Of a stretch of 64,000 nt of DNA, positions 34,084 to 45,236 are shown in pieces; the first letter of the stretch is position 1; each line of letters opens with the position of its first letter. The position numbers and the translations under genes are program-made. This stretch comes from Spirogloea muscicola. Its lineage: Eukaryota; Streptophyta; Zygnematophyceae; Spirogloeales; Spirogloeaceae. The stretch is from positions 803,502 through 867,501 of the forward strand of contig WELB01000021.1 of assembly GCA_009602725.1 (NCBI GenBank), read 5' to 3'. Below the pieces are notes generated by a model that had not been told where the DNA came from, did no database searches, and saw nothing but the letters and a program-made list of their open reading frames with translations.

Positions 34084-36640
34084 GGGCTTAGCAAGCAGCC
34101 CTGTCGCAGCCTTTGTTCAGGTAGCCAGCCGACCAGAATGGCTGCCGTCCGGACACGCTCAGGGAAGCCACATGGTCAGATCTGATCCGAAGAATTGTCC
34201 ATCCAACCGTCTAGAGATTAATAGAAATCAAAAGACATGATAAGAACTTGCGTACTATATCGTCATCTATCACAAGCTCCTGCTGGTGTAAGCTAGGAGG
34301 CATGCCAGGACGGACAAGGACTGAAATCGATGTCTCTTAGTGACCCCAATTGCCGAGTGGCTGTTGCCACTTGTCAGGCCTGCCCCTGAGCCTGAGGTCA
34401 ATGGCAGGCGCCTAGTCCAAGTCGTAGCTGTACCTTCAGCCACGCCTCAACAGTACTCCTAATAAGCAAGGTCCTTGTGGTCAACAAGCTGCTTTGTGGC
34501 CACTGATAATGTGGAGGCTGGCCCTTGTGACGACCTTACCCTGTAATATGTGATTGGCGGGCCCTCCATTACCTCAATGCGCGCTTTTCTGCCGAGATCC
34601 TCCACTTGTCCAAGTTGTCCATGTTGCCTTGCCACTTATCGTGGTTTGGCTAGGCTCCGTGTGAGAATAGCATAAACTTGGCGGCCCTCATTTAATCAGC
34701 CAACACTGCTTGCTTCTACTCACCTGTAATTCTGGCGCTGGACAACGAAGCAAGCTACATTCACGGCGCTGATGCTCACCCTGGTGATGCTCTCTGTACA
34801 TCGAATTATTAAGAGACCGGCAGCTCCACGAATAGTGAAGCTGCAATCTGTCATCCTTCTTGTGTGCCTTCAAAGCCCTAAGACTCGGCTACCCGGTGTG
34901 GTACGTCCTACCATGCCTAAGCTATTGCTGGGCTGAACTTCGCTCCTCTGAGATGGAAAGGAAGGCCGCAGTTGCCGTCGGAGCAGACTTCCTCTCTTTG
35001 CAGGCGGTAGGTGGAGTGAGCCGACCAGGAAGGGCATAGCATCTGCAGGATTGCGTCTACAGGCGGCTTGCTCGTGGCTGCGCCGCTGGTCCGTGCCGAA
35101 CCTCTTACATTGGGATCCTGGCGCAGGCGAGGCCTTTAAGAAGGCAGGGAGGCTTCACGTTGGCAGCTCTGTCCTCCATGACATAGCCAAGCCTAGCCAC
35201 TTGAGGCAGCCCTCGGCCAGCTACCTCGCTCGCTTCCTCTGTACTTGGCCGCTCTGGCCACGTCCATCCCATGGGGCAACTCAGGCCTGCCCTTCGTGGA
35301 CCCGAAGGAATTCTTTCAAATAGGGCGTCAAGCTGAAATCTTTCTTTCTTACTCCACTCGATCCGCCGGACCTGGCCCGTTTCAACATTCCTGTCAGGTG
35401 TGCCACGAAGACGGCCGCCTGCTGGCATACAGTCTGCTGTCACCCGCCTCTGTGGACGTCCTGCTGCAAATGTGTTGATCTATCAAAAAGGAAGGCAGCA
35501 TATACAGAGCTAATGACTACGTGTAAAAGTCATGCAGCTCAAAAGTCCATCAATGCTCGGGCCGCCATGCTTGCCCTGCATAGTGAGTTGATACTGCAGA
35601 AGAATGCGTCAGTGTAATGCAACACCATGGCTACATTTGGGCCTGGGAGCAAGTTCTTCCAGGATAACGTCCTCCAAGCCAGGCACCATTTAAAGGAGCA
35701 AGCTAGAGAATTTGCAGCTACTTGCGAGACCGACTTGCTGCCGTGGAACTTGTGCATCTGCAGGAAACTTGTCCATCGGATGAATGTGTCGTGGCGACAC
35801 TCACAGTTGGGCACTAATATATGCTGGAATTTGCAGAGACTAAGACTAGGAATGAACAACGTGCGGTCACTGCATATCCGCCTTTAATTGACCAACTTCC
35901 CGCCTGTAAGAGCTTCAAAATCTGGGCTGTGGTCATCCAGGATAAGAAAGAAGCGAGTCCAGTCGCAAGCCAGCTGCCAAGCCTCGTCACCATTAACAAG
36001 ATGCAAACAAGTTGCAAGTGTACCAGCGATTACAGGCCACTACGAGACAGTACACCAGAGCAAAGTGGCAGCGCCAATGCACCCCACGAATGCAGGGCAC
36101 TAGCTTACCAGTCATTCAAACGTAACACAATTATGAAGCGGTTAAGAGGCACTCTTCACGCTCTGTCTGACCCAAACACTACACCCACACCCTAAGCCTT
36201 TACCAGCATTTAGACAAAGATTTTGTCTTTAGCAATTTGTCAATCTAGCCTGGCACCGAAAGGGGATCAGAACCGCAGCTTTCTGATGTCTCAAGGATGA
36301 AGAGCCACTTTCTCTGCAAGTAGAACCGAAGCATATGAGGTCATGCAATCGAGTATCGGTTACCTATGCCTGCTTGCTGATTATGCAGGCATTGAAGCAT
36401 TCATGTGATTGAAGATGAAGAAGTCATTATCATAGGTAGTCAGCACAGATGTGAGCATCAGGCTTGTCTGTGTAATATGTTTATGAGCCTTGCCGCCCGA
36501 ATTGGACAACAACATCTGCTGTTGGTCAGGCTGTGGTACGACATGTTCTTATCCAGTCAATCAAGTCAGACCTCTGTAACTAATGTTCTAGGTAGGTGAT
36601 CAAACCTTAACCCATCCATCACCTAAAGCCTTCAGGTGAT
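34084..36640. other. No recognised gene; weak exon-like pieces
   Basis: Plus-strand stretches near 35.53-35.61 kb (AQKSINARAAMLALHSELIL, ending at a stop) and 35.66-35.79 kb (DNVLQARHHLKEQAREFAAT) are helical and stop-free with possible acceptors, but cannot be joined into a model. The rest is unassigned. Confidence 0.25.
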
Positions 36641-37139
36641 GCTCTGCTTCAACCCCCCCCTTGGAAGCGGGCTCTCCATAGAAGGAAGCTTCTGCAGCGT
36701 CAGAATCTCACAGGAATCTGGAGGAATCACGCCCCAAAATCCCTTCCTCCGAGGCTGCCGTTGGCGGAGTTGCAGTGTACTCCCTCTACCGGCGCGCTCG
36801 ACCACCCAAGTAGGGGCCTGCGAGTTTGTAAGATTTTCATTTCTGTGACCAAATGGGCGGCGCCAAGGGGGCTGTTGTGGGCCCCATCAGCAGGGCTGTT
36901 GAGGCTTCACAGACTCGCGCCCGAATGGGCCCACTGTGGGCGCGCGCGGCAGTGGGGGGGGCCGCGAATGCAGAGAGGAATCTCGGCCAAAGATCCAAGA
37001 ATCTTTCCTGGAATCTGCGGAGTTACCCTGCTTCGGAGCGCCCATTGCGGGGGGCTGGTGCCTGGCCAGGTCACGGGACCTCCCGCACGGGCAATGGGGT
37101 GTGTGCGACAATCAACGTACCTTGTAAAGAAATGGCAAG

Positions 37140-37905
37140 CGCGGCCAGATTAATTGGTGGCTGGGAGAGGCCAGCCCGAAGGAATGGACAAGGTCTGAAG
37201 GTAGGAGCCGGAGTGCTCAGGACAGAGACAGCAGAAAAAAAATGCTCGCCCATAGGAAAAGAGCGGCTAGCAAAGCCAGCTTAGAAAAGAATGGAAATAA
37301 AGCACCGCATGGACCCCCCCGCACGCACCTCCCCCCGCAACCCACCCATCTTAGCCGCCCGCCCAAGCGGGGGCGCCGCTCCCCACATCCCCGCGATGGC
37401 CGCCGCAGAAGGCGCCGCCGGTCGCGGCAAAGTTTCATGCGTCGCCCCCTTCGCCATTCATGACAGAAAGAAAGTGGCTCTCCCAATGGGGGCTCTCTCA
37501 ATGGGTAAAGTTGCACCACATCTTCAGTTCACCAGCGGCATGTTCAAAGGAAGTCGGCGCTCTTAGTGATCAACTGCGCCGCCCCAGCACGGCGAGCCAT
37601 TCACATTCTCTGCGCACGCCTTTCCACGGAATTTTCTTCTTGGGCTGGCGTTGTCAGCCCCTCTTCTCCAAGCGGAATTTCGTGTATTTTGATAAAAACG
37701 AAGGCCAAATGGCCTTCGTTCTGTTTAGCGAGCCCTTCCCCTTTCCACGGAATTTCGGCAAACCGACTCAAGCAACCTTCGTGGTAGTTGCATCGCTACG
37801 TGATATGAAGCTTTCGTTGGAGGGATTGACGAAGACCGAAGGGGCCGGAAGTGGGGCGAGGGGTTGTGAAAAGGCACTTCACAAACGAATGAACGAAGGG
37901 AAGCT
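37140..37905. repeat. Cluster of LINE tails
   Basis: Minus-strand tails at 37,143-37,200 (gtggctgggagaggccagcc) and 37,235-37,300 (gctcgcccataggaaaagag, aagccagctt); plus-strand hairpin at 37,630-37,670 (ttgggctggcgttgtcagcc); fragments at 37,465-37,505 and 37,825-37,895. The intervening 37.3-37.45 kb is GC-rich. Confidence 0.65.
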
Positions 37906-38154
37906 GAACGGGGTTCATCGCCCACCCCTTCTGATGAAGCTTCTGATATCTTCAGACTGCCCACTTCGCGATGTGAAGCGCGTGCCGGATCTCGTGCAGC
38001 GAATCCCGCCGGGAATCGAGGTGCCGCCCTCGTGCCCGGCCCAAGCCGGGAGCGGGGCCGGTGGCGACGGCAGCGGCGGCGGTCGGCGTCCACAGTGGCC
38101 CAAACGCTGGAGGCCGGCCGTCCTCACGGCCAATTAGTGAGGCAGGCACACGTG

Positions 38155-38320
38155 CCAGCCGGGAGGGAGGGAGGAGAGGGAGGGAGGGAGGGAGGGGCCC
38201 GGGAAAAGAGTAGGGGGAAGGAGGGGAGAGTGGGCGGGGCATGGGGAAGTGGAGAGGGAGGGGGTCGGGGAGGGAGAGGAATTGCATTTCCGAGTGAGGA
38301 GGGAAAGAGAGAAGGGCTCG
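38155..38320. repeat. Purine tract with many GGG runs
   Basis: About 165 bases of nearly pure A and G on the plus strand, with more than a dozen GGG or longer runs (ggagggagggagg type). It ends about 150 bases before the start codon of the PstS-like gene. A reversed LINE tail (38,305-38,370) separates it from the core promoter. Confidence 0.8.
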
Positions 38321-38393
38321 CCCACTGAGGATAGGGGCTGGAAAAAGCCAGCCCAGAAAAGAAAGGGAAGGGGTTTAGTGACAGGGCCCTGCG

Positions 38394-38400
38394 TATATGA
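38394..38400 (+). promoter_or_regulatory. TATA-like element of the PstS-like gene
   Basis: tatatga lies 71 bases before the ATG at 38,471, followed by a C-rich stretch with few A. The position suits a TATA box and a short leader of some 40 bases. Inferred from sequence only. Confidence 0.5.
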
Positions 38401-38470
38401 GGGCTCCCCAGCCACCACTTTGCTTCCCCAGCGCGCTCTAGCCCTCCCCGCGCCCCTCAGCCTAGCAGCC

Positions 38471-39640
38471 ATGGCTCGGCTTGCCGTTGCCGCCCTGGTC
38501 CTCGCCTGTGCCGTCTCCGCCTTTGCCGCCTGCTCCCCCTCCACCGCCAAGTACTTTGGTGGCGCCACCTCCGTCCAGGCCCTGGAGAACCAGGTCCTCA
38601 GCACCTACGGCACCTACGGTTGCTACGACTCTGTCGGGTAAGAGTCTAAATACCCTGGTTTCCATTCGCGGTTTTCTTCGAGCGATATCTGCCAGAAGAG
38701 AGTCTGCCTTGTGGATGCATCCTTCATTGTCCTGACGACCGTCCGTCCATTCTGAAGGGGTTCCCTTCCAATGCATAGACTGATTGCCATGCATGTACCT
38801 TCTTTGGTGCCTGCCAGTTCCGGAGCCGGTTACACCGGCTTCAAGGCCAATACCTACAAGGTTGCCGCATCTGACGCGGCCATGACAACCGCCCAGGAGA
38901 GTGGCTTGGGCTTCACCAAGCTCACCATTCCTCAGGGCCTGCAGTCATACTCCATCCTCTACAATGGCGGCACTCAGCTGACCCTGTCCTGCCAGAGCCT
39001 TGCTGACCTCTACTCTGGCTTCTCTGTCTCCATTGGTGGTGGTGCCATCACTGTCCCAGTCGGTCGCTCCGACTCCTCCGGCACAACCTTTGTCTTCTCT
39101 TCCTACCTGAATCTGTGCACTGCTAGTGGTCCCCGCCCGTGGCCCGCGTCCAAGGTCGGCGAAACTGTCGCGTGGGGCTCCCCTCGCCTGGTCACTGCCG
39201 CCGGCTCCAGCGGCGTTGCTTCATACGTTTTCTCCCACCCTGGTTCCCTCACCTATCTTGGTACCCCAGTTGCCTCTACCTTTGTTACCGGCAACATTCG
39301 CATCGCTTTCACAAATAACAAGGCTGGCCAGAACTACAAAGGTAGCTCATGCTCTGTGACCGGTGCCATCCCCGTATCTGTACCGTCTGCTACAGCCACC
39401 TGGTCTGGAGTCAATACCATATTCCAGCCTGGCTCCGGTGTCTGCCCTATGGTATCATTCGTCTACATCTGGGCCCGCAAAACATACCCCTCTGGCACCC
39501 CCACTGCTACTCAAACAAAAGCTTTCCTCAACTTCATTTACTCCACTTCCGGTCAAAACCTCCTCCCTCCCCTTGGCTTTGTAGGTGTACCATCCGGCCT
39601 TCTCACTCAGAACAAGAATGCTGTTGCCACCATTACGTAG
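38471..39640 (+). CDS. Secreted PstS-like phosphate-binding protein, 2 exons
   Basis: Predicted secreted or periplasm-type phosphate-binding protein of the PBP2/PstS class, which in bacteria delivers phosphate to the PstCAB transporter. Exons 38,471-38,637 and 38,818-39,640, intron 180 bases (gtaaga...ctgccag), 329 residues. Residues 1-19 are a clear signal peptide (MARLAVAALVLACAVSAFA). The intron splits the codon just before SGAG in the N-terminal GVGSGAG-like ligand loop. Further PstS landmarks: KVAASDAAM (about 71-79), GRSDSSGTTFVFSSYL (about 138-153, the RxDxSGT phosphate-binding loop), SSGVASYVFSHPGSLTYL, and CPMVSFVYIWARK. The ATG has a good context (gccatgg). A eukaryotic PstS-like protein without its transporter subunits nearby probably works in the wall or on the cell surface, as a phosphate scavenger or sensor; that is inference. 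No frame damage is visible. Confidence 0.9.
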
Positions 39641-39649
39641 TTTGGCATA

Positions 39650-40600
39650 GCAACTGCTAGCCAATTTGGTAAAATGACAGCTGAAATTTGATACAAATGC
39701 GAAGTGAATACTGATTGAACAATGTGAAAAAATATTTTTTTGTATTACAAAAATTTCAAAATTGACAAATGATATACTACAATATAAACGGATGATATAA
39801 ATGAAAAGTGAACAGAAGTTAAAACAATTCTAGAAATTTTTTCTTTATTATTAAATTTTTTAAAATGGACAGTGAAATAAGAAAAGATAAGCAATCTAAT
39901 AGACAATCAATAAAATTTATATATCGGATTGCAAAATATTCACAATTCTAGCATGCACATTATCTTAAGTATTCAATCTTGTGCTAACACTAGACGACAA
40001 AACAATCTAATTCTAAAATACGTAAAACTTACATTTACGAATTTACAAATTTATCAGAAAGATTGTATATAACAACCTCACTACTATTCATATACATGAT
40101 TATGTTACGAAAACAAACATCCTACTAAAATTTTGTACACCTTTTCGCTGGCAATCTTCATCTCATACTTATTTCTTACCATAATAAACGAGAGAACAAT
40201 GAAAATGTGAAAATCTTCCAAATATAAAATTTTATTCTGAACTCGTCCATACGAAGATGAAAGTGAAAACTGACCACTTGACCATAAGGCAAAGCACGAA
40301 GCGTGGATAGATGAAAAACACTTCTACCCTGTTTTCGCAATCTTTGCAGTAATGTATCCCTGGAACAACGCATGATGATAATTGATTAAATACTACGCCT
40401 TATCACTCTTATCAATCACACCAGTGCTGAAGCTTGCAACCTTGCATATAATCAATTTTTCAGCAGCAACCAGGTTACTTTATAATTACCGGATGTCTTC
40501 TAGTCCTGGCTATACCATACTGTTTTCTCTGTGAAAGCGAAAATTCTATCCGAGTGTATCAGATATTTGGTTTCCATCATAATCTCTTCGAGAATCTGCT
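39650..40600. other. AT-rich block
   Basis: Immediately after the PstS-like stop the sequence becomes strongly AT-rich, with runs such as aaaaaatatttttttg, for about 0.9 kb, unlike anything else here. Its first part is presumably the 3' UTR and terminator of that gene. A minus-strand open frame at 40,176-40,373 starts with ATG (MRCSRDTLLQRLRKQGRSVF) but is not recognised. No LINE tail lies in it. Confidence 0.6.
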
Positions 40601-40798
40601 TTTCTCATGCAAAGGATAGAGGTGCACCAGGATAAAGGTAACATCAGAATGCAAAGCAACACATAATGTGAACAATATTATCCGTACCAGAGACGGTGTG
40701 TAACCCCGCCTGTTACTACGAGCCACATTACAGGGCCGCAGGTACACCTTCTAAATCATGTATGGACTCAGGAGTACTGCTTAAACATCTTTTCCAGA

Positions 40799-41014
40799 CT
40801 ACACGAGGTGGCTGATAAATTTCCGAAGCGTGAGTTTGCACATCAAAAAATGTGTGAGTACACATTGAATCTGTCGCTCTTCAGCTGACATGCAAAGAAC
40901 AGAACCAGCACAGAAGGGACCTTCTTTTGGCTCTGCTGTTGCTGGTAGAGCTGCTTCTTGAACCACCTGAGACATAATGGCACCAGTACTATTCTGAAGC
41001 ATGGTTGTACTCAA
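40799..41014 (-). CDS. Hypothetical ORF
   Basis: Minus-strand open frame with an ATG at 40,999 or 41,014; reads QVVQEAALPATAEPKEGPFC and ends KFISHLV. Protein-like composition, no recognised domain. It lies downstream, on the same strand, of the gag relic, so it could be part of that element or an unrelated exon. Confidence 0.2.
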   Translation of the reverse strand: MSTTMLQNSTGAIMSQVVQEAALPATAEPKEGPFCAGSVLCMSAEERQIQCVLTHFLMCKLTLRKFISHLV

Positions 41015-41159
41015 GTCTCTTTATCGTCCAACCAAGATCGCTGACATAACACTGGGTGCTGTGTGCATCCTTGTTAATAGTAACTCAGTGAAAACAACTC
41101 TGTCTGTATTTGAAGCTACTCTAGCAGGTGAGGCATGTTTGTCAGTGTAATAATTATGA

Positions 41160-41749
41160 ATTTAAAACTGGCTATAATGTGCAATTCCAGCTCGCATCTG
41201 CTGCTGTGATCGAATATCACTACGTTTGCAATGCAAATACGTTTGCAAATTGTTTAGGGCTTGTAGCAACAATCGAAGCAAGGTGTAAGTTGTCATACTT
41301 TGGAAATTGAGTACCCTGCTTGGAGTCAGACATCCCACAGAGTCAGTAAACTGCTCATCGCCATCTTGCATTTCTGCCCGAGAGTTTGCAAGTGCAGCTA
41401 CTTTAGCTCTGCTAACGGCATTAGCTTGACAGCTGGCTAATGTTTTTGTCAGCTGGTCCAGGTGCTTCTCCAGTCTGTCGAATTGAGACTCATCCTTTTT
41501 CATGAAGGGAGTAGAGGATCCCTGGGACTGAGCAGACACATTATTTGATTCTTCTCCCAGCAATGTGATTCGACATGACCCGACCTTCCGCAGTAAGAAC
41601 AAGTCGCTCCAAGCGTCTAATGCAAGGCAGTGCAAATTTTACTTCATGTGACCTGTCTTACCACAACTGCGGCACTTCACAACAGCTCGTGGTCGGTAAT
41701 GGTCAGCTCCATGGTTCATCTTCTGAGAATAACCAGGTTCAGCCCCAAG
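41160..41749 (-). mobile_element. LTR-retrotransposon gag relic
   Basis: Fossil of the nucleocapsid end of a gag gene. Two CCHC zinc knuckles (KCRSCGKTGH and CSYCGRSGHVESHC) follow a basic stretch and precede a coiled-coil-like region. Copia or gypsy type cannot be decided from this part. No pol domain and no LTR pair was recognised. The relic is broken in a few places and looks old. Its upstream edge coincides with the left edge of the 2.2-kb duplication. Confidence 0.55.
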
Positions 41750-43880
41750 CTGCCTCCACTCCTTAGTCGCCACCACCACTGCATGAACGCAAGTCCTCCG
41801 CCGCCACTGCTAGTGCCCCATGCCTTCCGGCCGCTATGGATCTCAAAGTCGGTCAACATGCCTGCGGCAGATCTCAATAAAGGAGAGGCTGCATGGCTTA
41901 CGTGATTTCACAACTGGCACAGCAGGATCACTCCAAGCGCACCAAGGGATGCATGAGCTGCATGGGCAGGCCCTCGATGAGTTTGAGGTGCCGACGCATG
42001 TGAAGGTCCTTGACATGGGCATTGCTGCAGCAGCAGGAGCTGCATCGGCGACTGCAGCAGCCCGAAGATATGGTGAGTAGGTTTGACCACTCTCTTGCCG
42101 GTGCTTCTTGAGGCAGCGGCCTGGGAAGGCAAAGTTCGCTGACAGTTAAGTCTGTAGGCGTTACTGAAGCTCTTCATTGGTATTGTGAGGCTTGGATGGA
42201 GGATGCAGGCGTTGGCCTGACTACCTTGGATACAAAAGTCATGGTCCTTGAAGCCAATCAGAGACCCTGCATGCTTGACCAGAGTTGCACTGAGATAGAT
42301 GAATGGATTCTCAAGTGCGACTCAGATATACTTTGTCATCCTTGCCGATCTTATAGGCCTTCTTGCTGGCGCAACTGACGAGCTCCAAATAGCTGCAAAA
42401 TGGAAGGCTTCATTACTTCCAGGAATGCACCTTTTGGAGATGCAATCTAAAGGGTCCAAGCTTCACCTGAACGGCCAGCTTATCCCTCGCTTGGCATACA
42501 GTACAGGTGGTTGTGAGCTGTGATTGGTATGATGCATTGCATAGGAACGGCATTGTTGGATAGCAATGCAGAAGTGCTATCAGCATGTCAGGATTCCTTA
42601 GTCAACCAGGAGTTCCCAAGATGCCTGCCGCAGACTGTCTGACCAGTGCAGAGGCTTACTGGAGTTTAGGTCAGTGCAAAGTACTTGATGCCAAAGCACG
42701 AGGAACAGATAAAGGAGACGTTCCAGTAAGACCACCTTAGCAGCAATCAATTGTCCAAGGCGCGGCGACTTGGAAACCAGGCCTGCAGCCAGGTAGATTT
42801 CATGGAGCAGGTCATGCCATATGTCCCATGATCAGCCCAATGCCCAATCTCAGCAAGCAAGTACCCATGCAGAGCGGACATCTCAACAAGAGCAAGCTGC
42901 ACTGCTTAAAGGACGCCTAGCCCTAGCATTTGTACATGGCAGAAGTATCTCAAATCGGCCTGTACCAGAAGTAGGTGAACCGGACGGTTATCTACAACGG
43001 AGCGCACTGAACTAGAAAGAGACAGGCATTTACAATCTATTGACGATTCTCCCAAAAGATTGTGATAGCTTGTGAAGTCAAGGAAGCCAGTAAAGCAGGG
43101 GCGCCAGCATTCTCGGGGACGGGTCAACAAGGCTGGGTCGACAAGGCTATTTTCATATTTTCACCTGGAGCACGTTGTTACACTCGTTGCTTGCAGCAGT
43201 GATGCTATCCAAGAAGGAGGACAGGACCACAAGTGTCTGAGGTTCTAGATACACTGCCGTACTTGCCAATGTGGGCCTCCAGCACTCCAGAAGCATCAGG
43301 AGGTCACTTTGAAGATGTGTGGCTGTCGCTTGGGCAGTTCTGCGGAGATGCCTTGCTTTCACAAGTGTGCTGCCTATGCAGAAGACCTGCCAGAGAGTCA
43401 CGGATAGACAGAGCACATAAGTCACATTTGCACGGCCGGACCTCCCGGATGCTGGTCGTCACTCTTCGAGCACTACAATCTGCCCTCTGGTATGCGGAAG
43501 AGGGTGTCCTCTTGCATGCGGAAGAGGGTGCCAACTGGTTTGTTGAGCTCGACGAGCATTTACACACCAGAAAGACAATGGCAGCTAGAGGATGGAGTGA
43601 CGTGTGCGACGACCAATGCAGATGTGAGCATTCAGCGGAGGTGCAGGGCACGTCCAGACGTCCAAGGGCCAGAGAGGCCATACCGGGAGAAGGAGGGCGA
43701 AGCCGAGGACCGTCCAGACCATGTCACTGGATCGCGCGCGGACAGCGGGGGAGGCAGAGAAAGGCGTGCGATGGGGGCGAAGAGGCCAATGCACGGCTCG
43801 TGGTGCAGAGAGCCAAAGGAGAGCGGGCGAGGGGACTGCGGCGGGCGATTGAGGGCCGCCGCGAGCGCGGGGCGAGGGAG
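41750..43880. repeat. Direct segmental duplication, copy 1
   Basis: Matches 45,237-47,510 in the same orientation. Shared landmarks in order: gccaccaccactgcatga; ttgctgcagcagcaggagct; ggaaaccaggcctgcagcca; cctatgcagaagacctgcca; gaggccataccgggagaagg; and ggactgcggcgg. Identity by eye ranges from high in the exons to low between them, so the duplication is old and tandem, with about 1.36 kb of LINE-rich sequence between copies. Confidence 0.8.
42747..43681 (-). CDS. Small helical-exon/WFP family member, duplicate 1
   Basis: Three-exon model, about 123 residues. Exon 1, 43,568-43,681: MASLALGRLDVPCTSAEC onward, 38 codons, phase 0, in a GC-rich start region. Helical exon 43,165-43,386: 74 codons, phase 0 at both ends, VFCIGSTLVKARHLRRTAQA through SFLDSITAASNECNNVLQ and a gtgaaa donor. 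Last exon 42,747-42,782: AWFPSRRALDN and stop, 36 bases. Introns 181 and 382 bases. The helical exon keeps its frame against the duplicate at 46.7 kb despite many amino-acid differences, which argues that both were under protein-level selection at some time. Function unknown. Confidence 0.5.
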
Positions 43881-44099
43881 TGCTGCTGCGCCTGCTCGAG
43901 TCCCGTGGCTTGGGGGGATGCGCCGGAGTGCGGGCTGTTCTCTCCCTCCCCCCGTCCTTGCTTCTCTGAGAAGCTGCTGGGAAGCTGCAGCTGCTCTGCA
44001 GCTTCCTAGTAGCTTCTCGAAAGCGGGGCGCTGATGGGGGAGGCGGCACCTGGGGGAGGTGGCGGACGCGCCCGCCCGTGCGGGCCAGTAGGGAGGGCC

Positions 44100-44720
44100 T
44101 CGAGCTCCTCCCTGGGCTGGCCTTCGGATGAATAGCTCTCCCATATAAGGCAGGGCTGGGTAACGCCAGCCCAAACGGAATGAACAAGGTCCAAAGGCCC
44201 GAAAAGCGCCACCACCGCACAGCTCTGCAAGCTTTTTCCACATCTGGGAATGGCTGCTTCTTGGAAGAAAGGGGCTCTCCTCATAGCTGTGTGGCTTCAC
44301 CGCCTTTGAGGCTGCTCAACAGGGCTGCTCACCCAGTGGCCGCTGAGTTGCTGTGTGCTCTAGCACTTCTCTGGCCCCTTCAAGCTCTGTTTCTTTTTTC
44401 TGCGCTGAGCAATCACAGCCACCGCCCTCTCTCGGAAGAGTCTTCCTTCTCCTTCTGTCGGCCCTTGTGGGCTTGGCCTCTGACAGCCATTGCCTCATAT
44501 TGAAAAGCTGTTTCCTTGTGACCTTGTCCATGCCTTCTGGGGCTGGGTTTTTTAAGCCCTCGCCCCCTTCGAAAGAGCTCTTAAACCACACATTTAGGCA
44601 AAGTGGCTGCAGCGGATGGGAGCTTACTAACCCAACCCCAAGTCTGCAGAAGAAGCCCTCCTTTCCCAGCCCCTATTCTCTGTGGGCGCGCACTTCTCTC
44701 TTTCTCCTCCAAACCTCTCC
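44100..44720. repeat. Cluster of LINE tails
   Basis: Lies between the two duplication copies. Reversed tail at 44,120-44,200 (gggctgggtaacgccagccc). Plus-strand tails at about 44,375-44,450, 44,455-44,515, 44,520-44,590 and 44,660-44,715, each with a gaagag or ggaagagtc trailer or tgtgggcgcgcacttctct. They explain why the spacer is not duplicated. Confidence 0.65.
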
Positions 44721-45236
44721 TTGCACAATTCACCATTTGAAGAAGCTGCTTGCTACTGGAGAGCATTCGTGTCATCCTCCGCCGGCGAGGCGCGCCGCAT
44801 CGGCCGGCGGGAGATGCTGCGCGCTCCTCCCCTGCAGCTAAGACTGAAGAGCAGGGGCGAAAGTGAGCACATGCACCGGTGCGCACGGGGAAGAAGACGT
44901 GTATGAAGTGATGGAGGGCCTAAGTAGCCCAAGTACAAAGACAAGCACATCTATAGATATACATTACCTGCTGCTTAGCCGACCCGCTCAGTAACCACGG
45001 TTCCGCAAGTAGAGGTCGCTAATCGACGTCCGATGGCTAACGGATGGCTACTTTGAAGCCCTTCTGCGACCCCTTGGATGTCGCCCGGCTCTCAGGTGCA
45101 AAGCGCAAGCCTGACCTCGCTGCAAGTAGGCTAATACACGACCAGGAGAAGAGGGGAGGTGGAAGGGGAGGGGCAGTCCACCAATTCCTTTTGCAACCCC
45201 ATGAGGGTGTCTTCCTGGAGGCACCCCGCACACGGA

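Noticed and set aside
39650-40600. AT-rich block as a definite plastid or mitochondrial insertion
   Set aside because: No organelle gene, tRNA or rRNA piece could be recognised; kept only as a possibility.
43233-44009. 258-codon plus-strand open frame
   Set aside because: Antisense to the duplicate-1 gene and then GC-rich sequence; the minus-strand exons have splice sites and conservation, this frame has neither.
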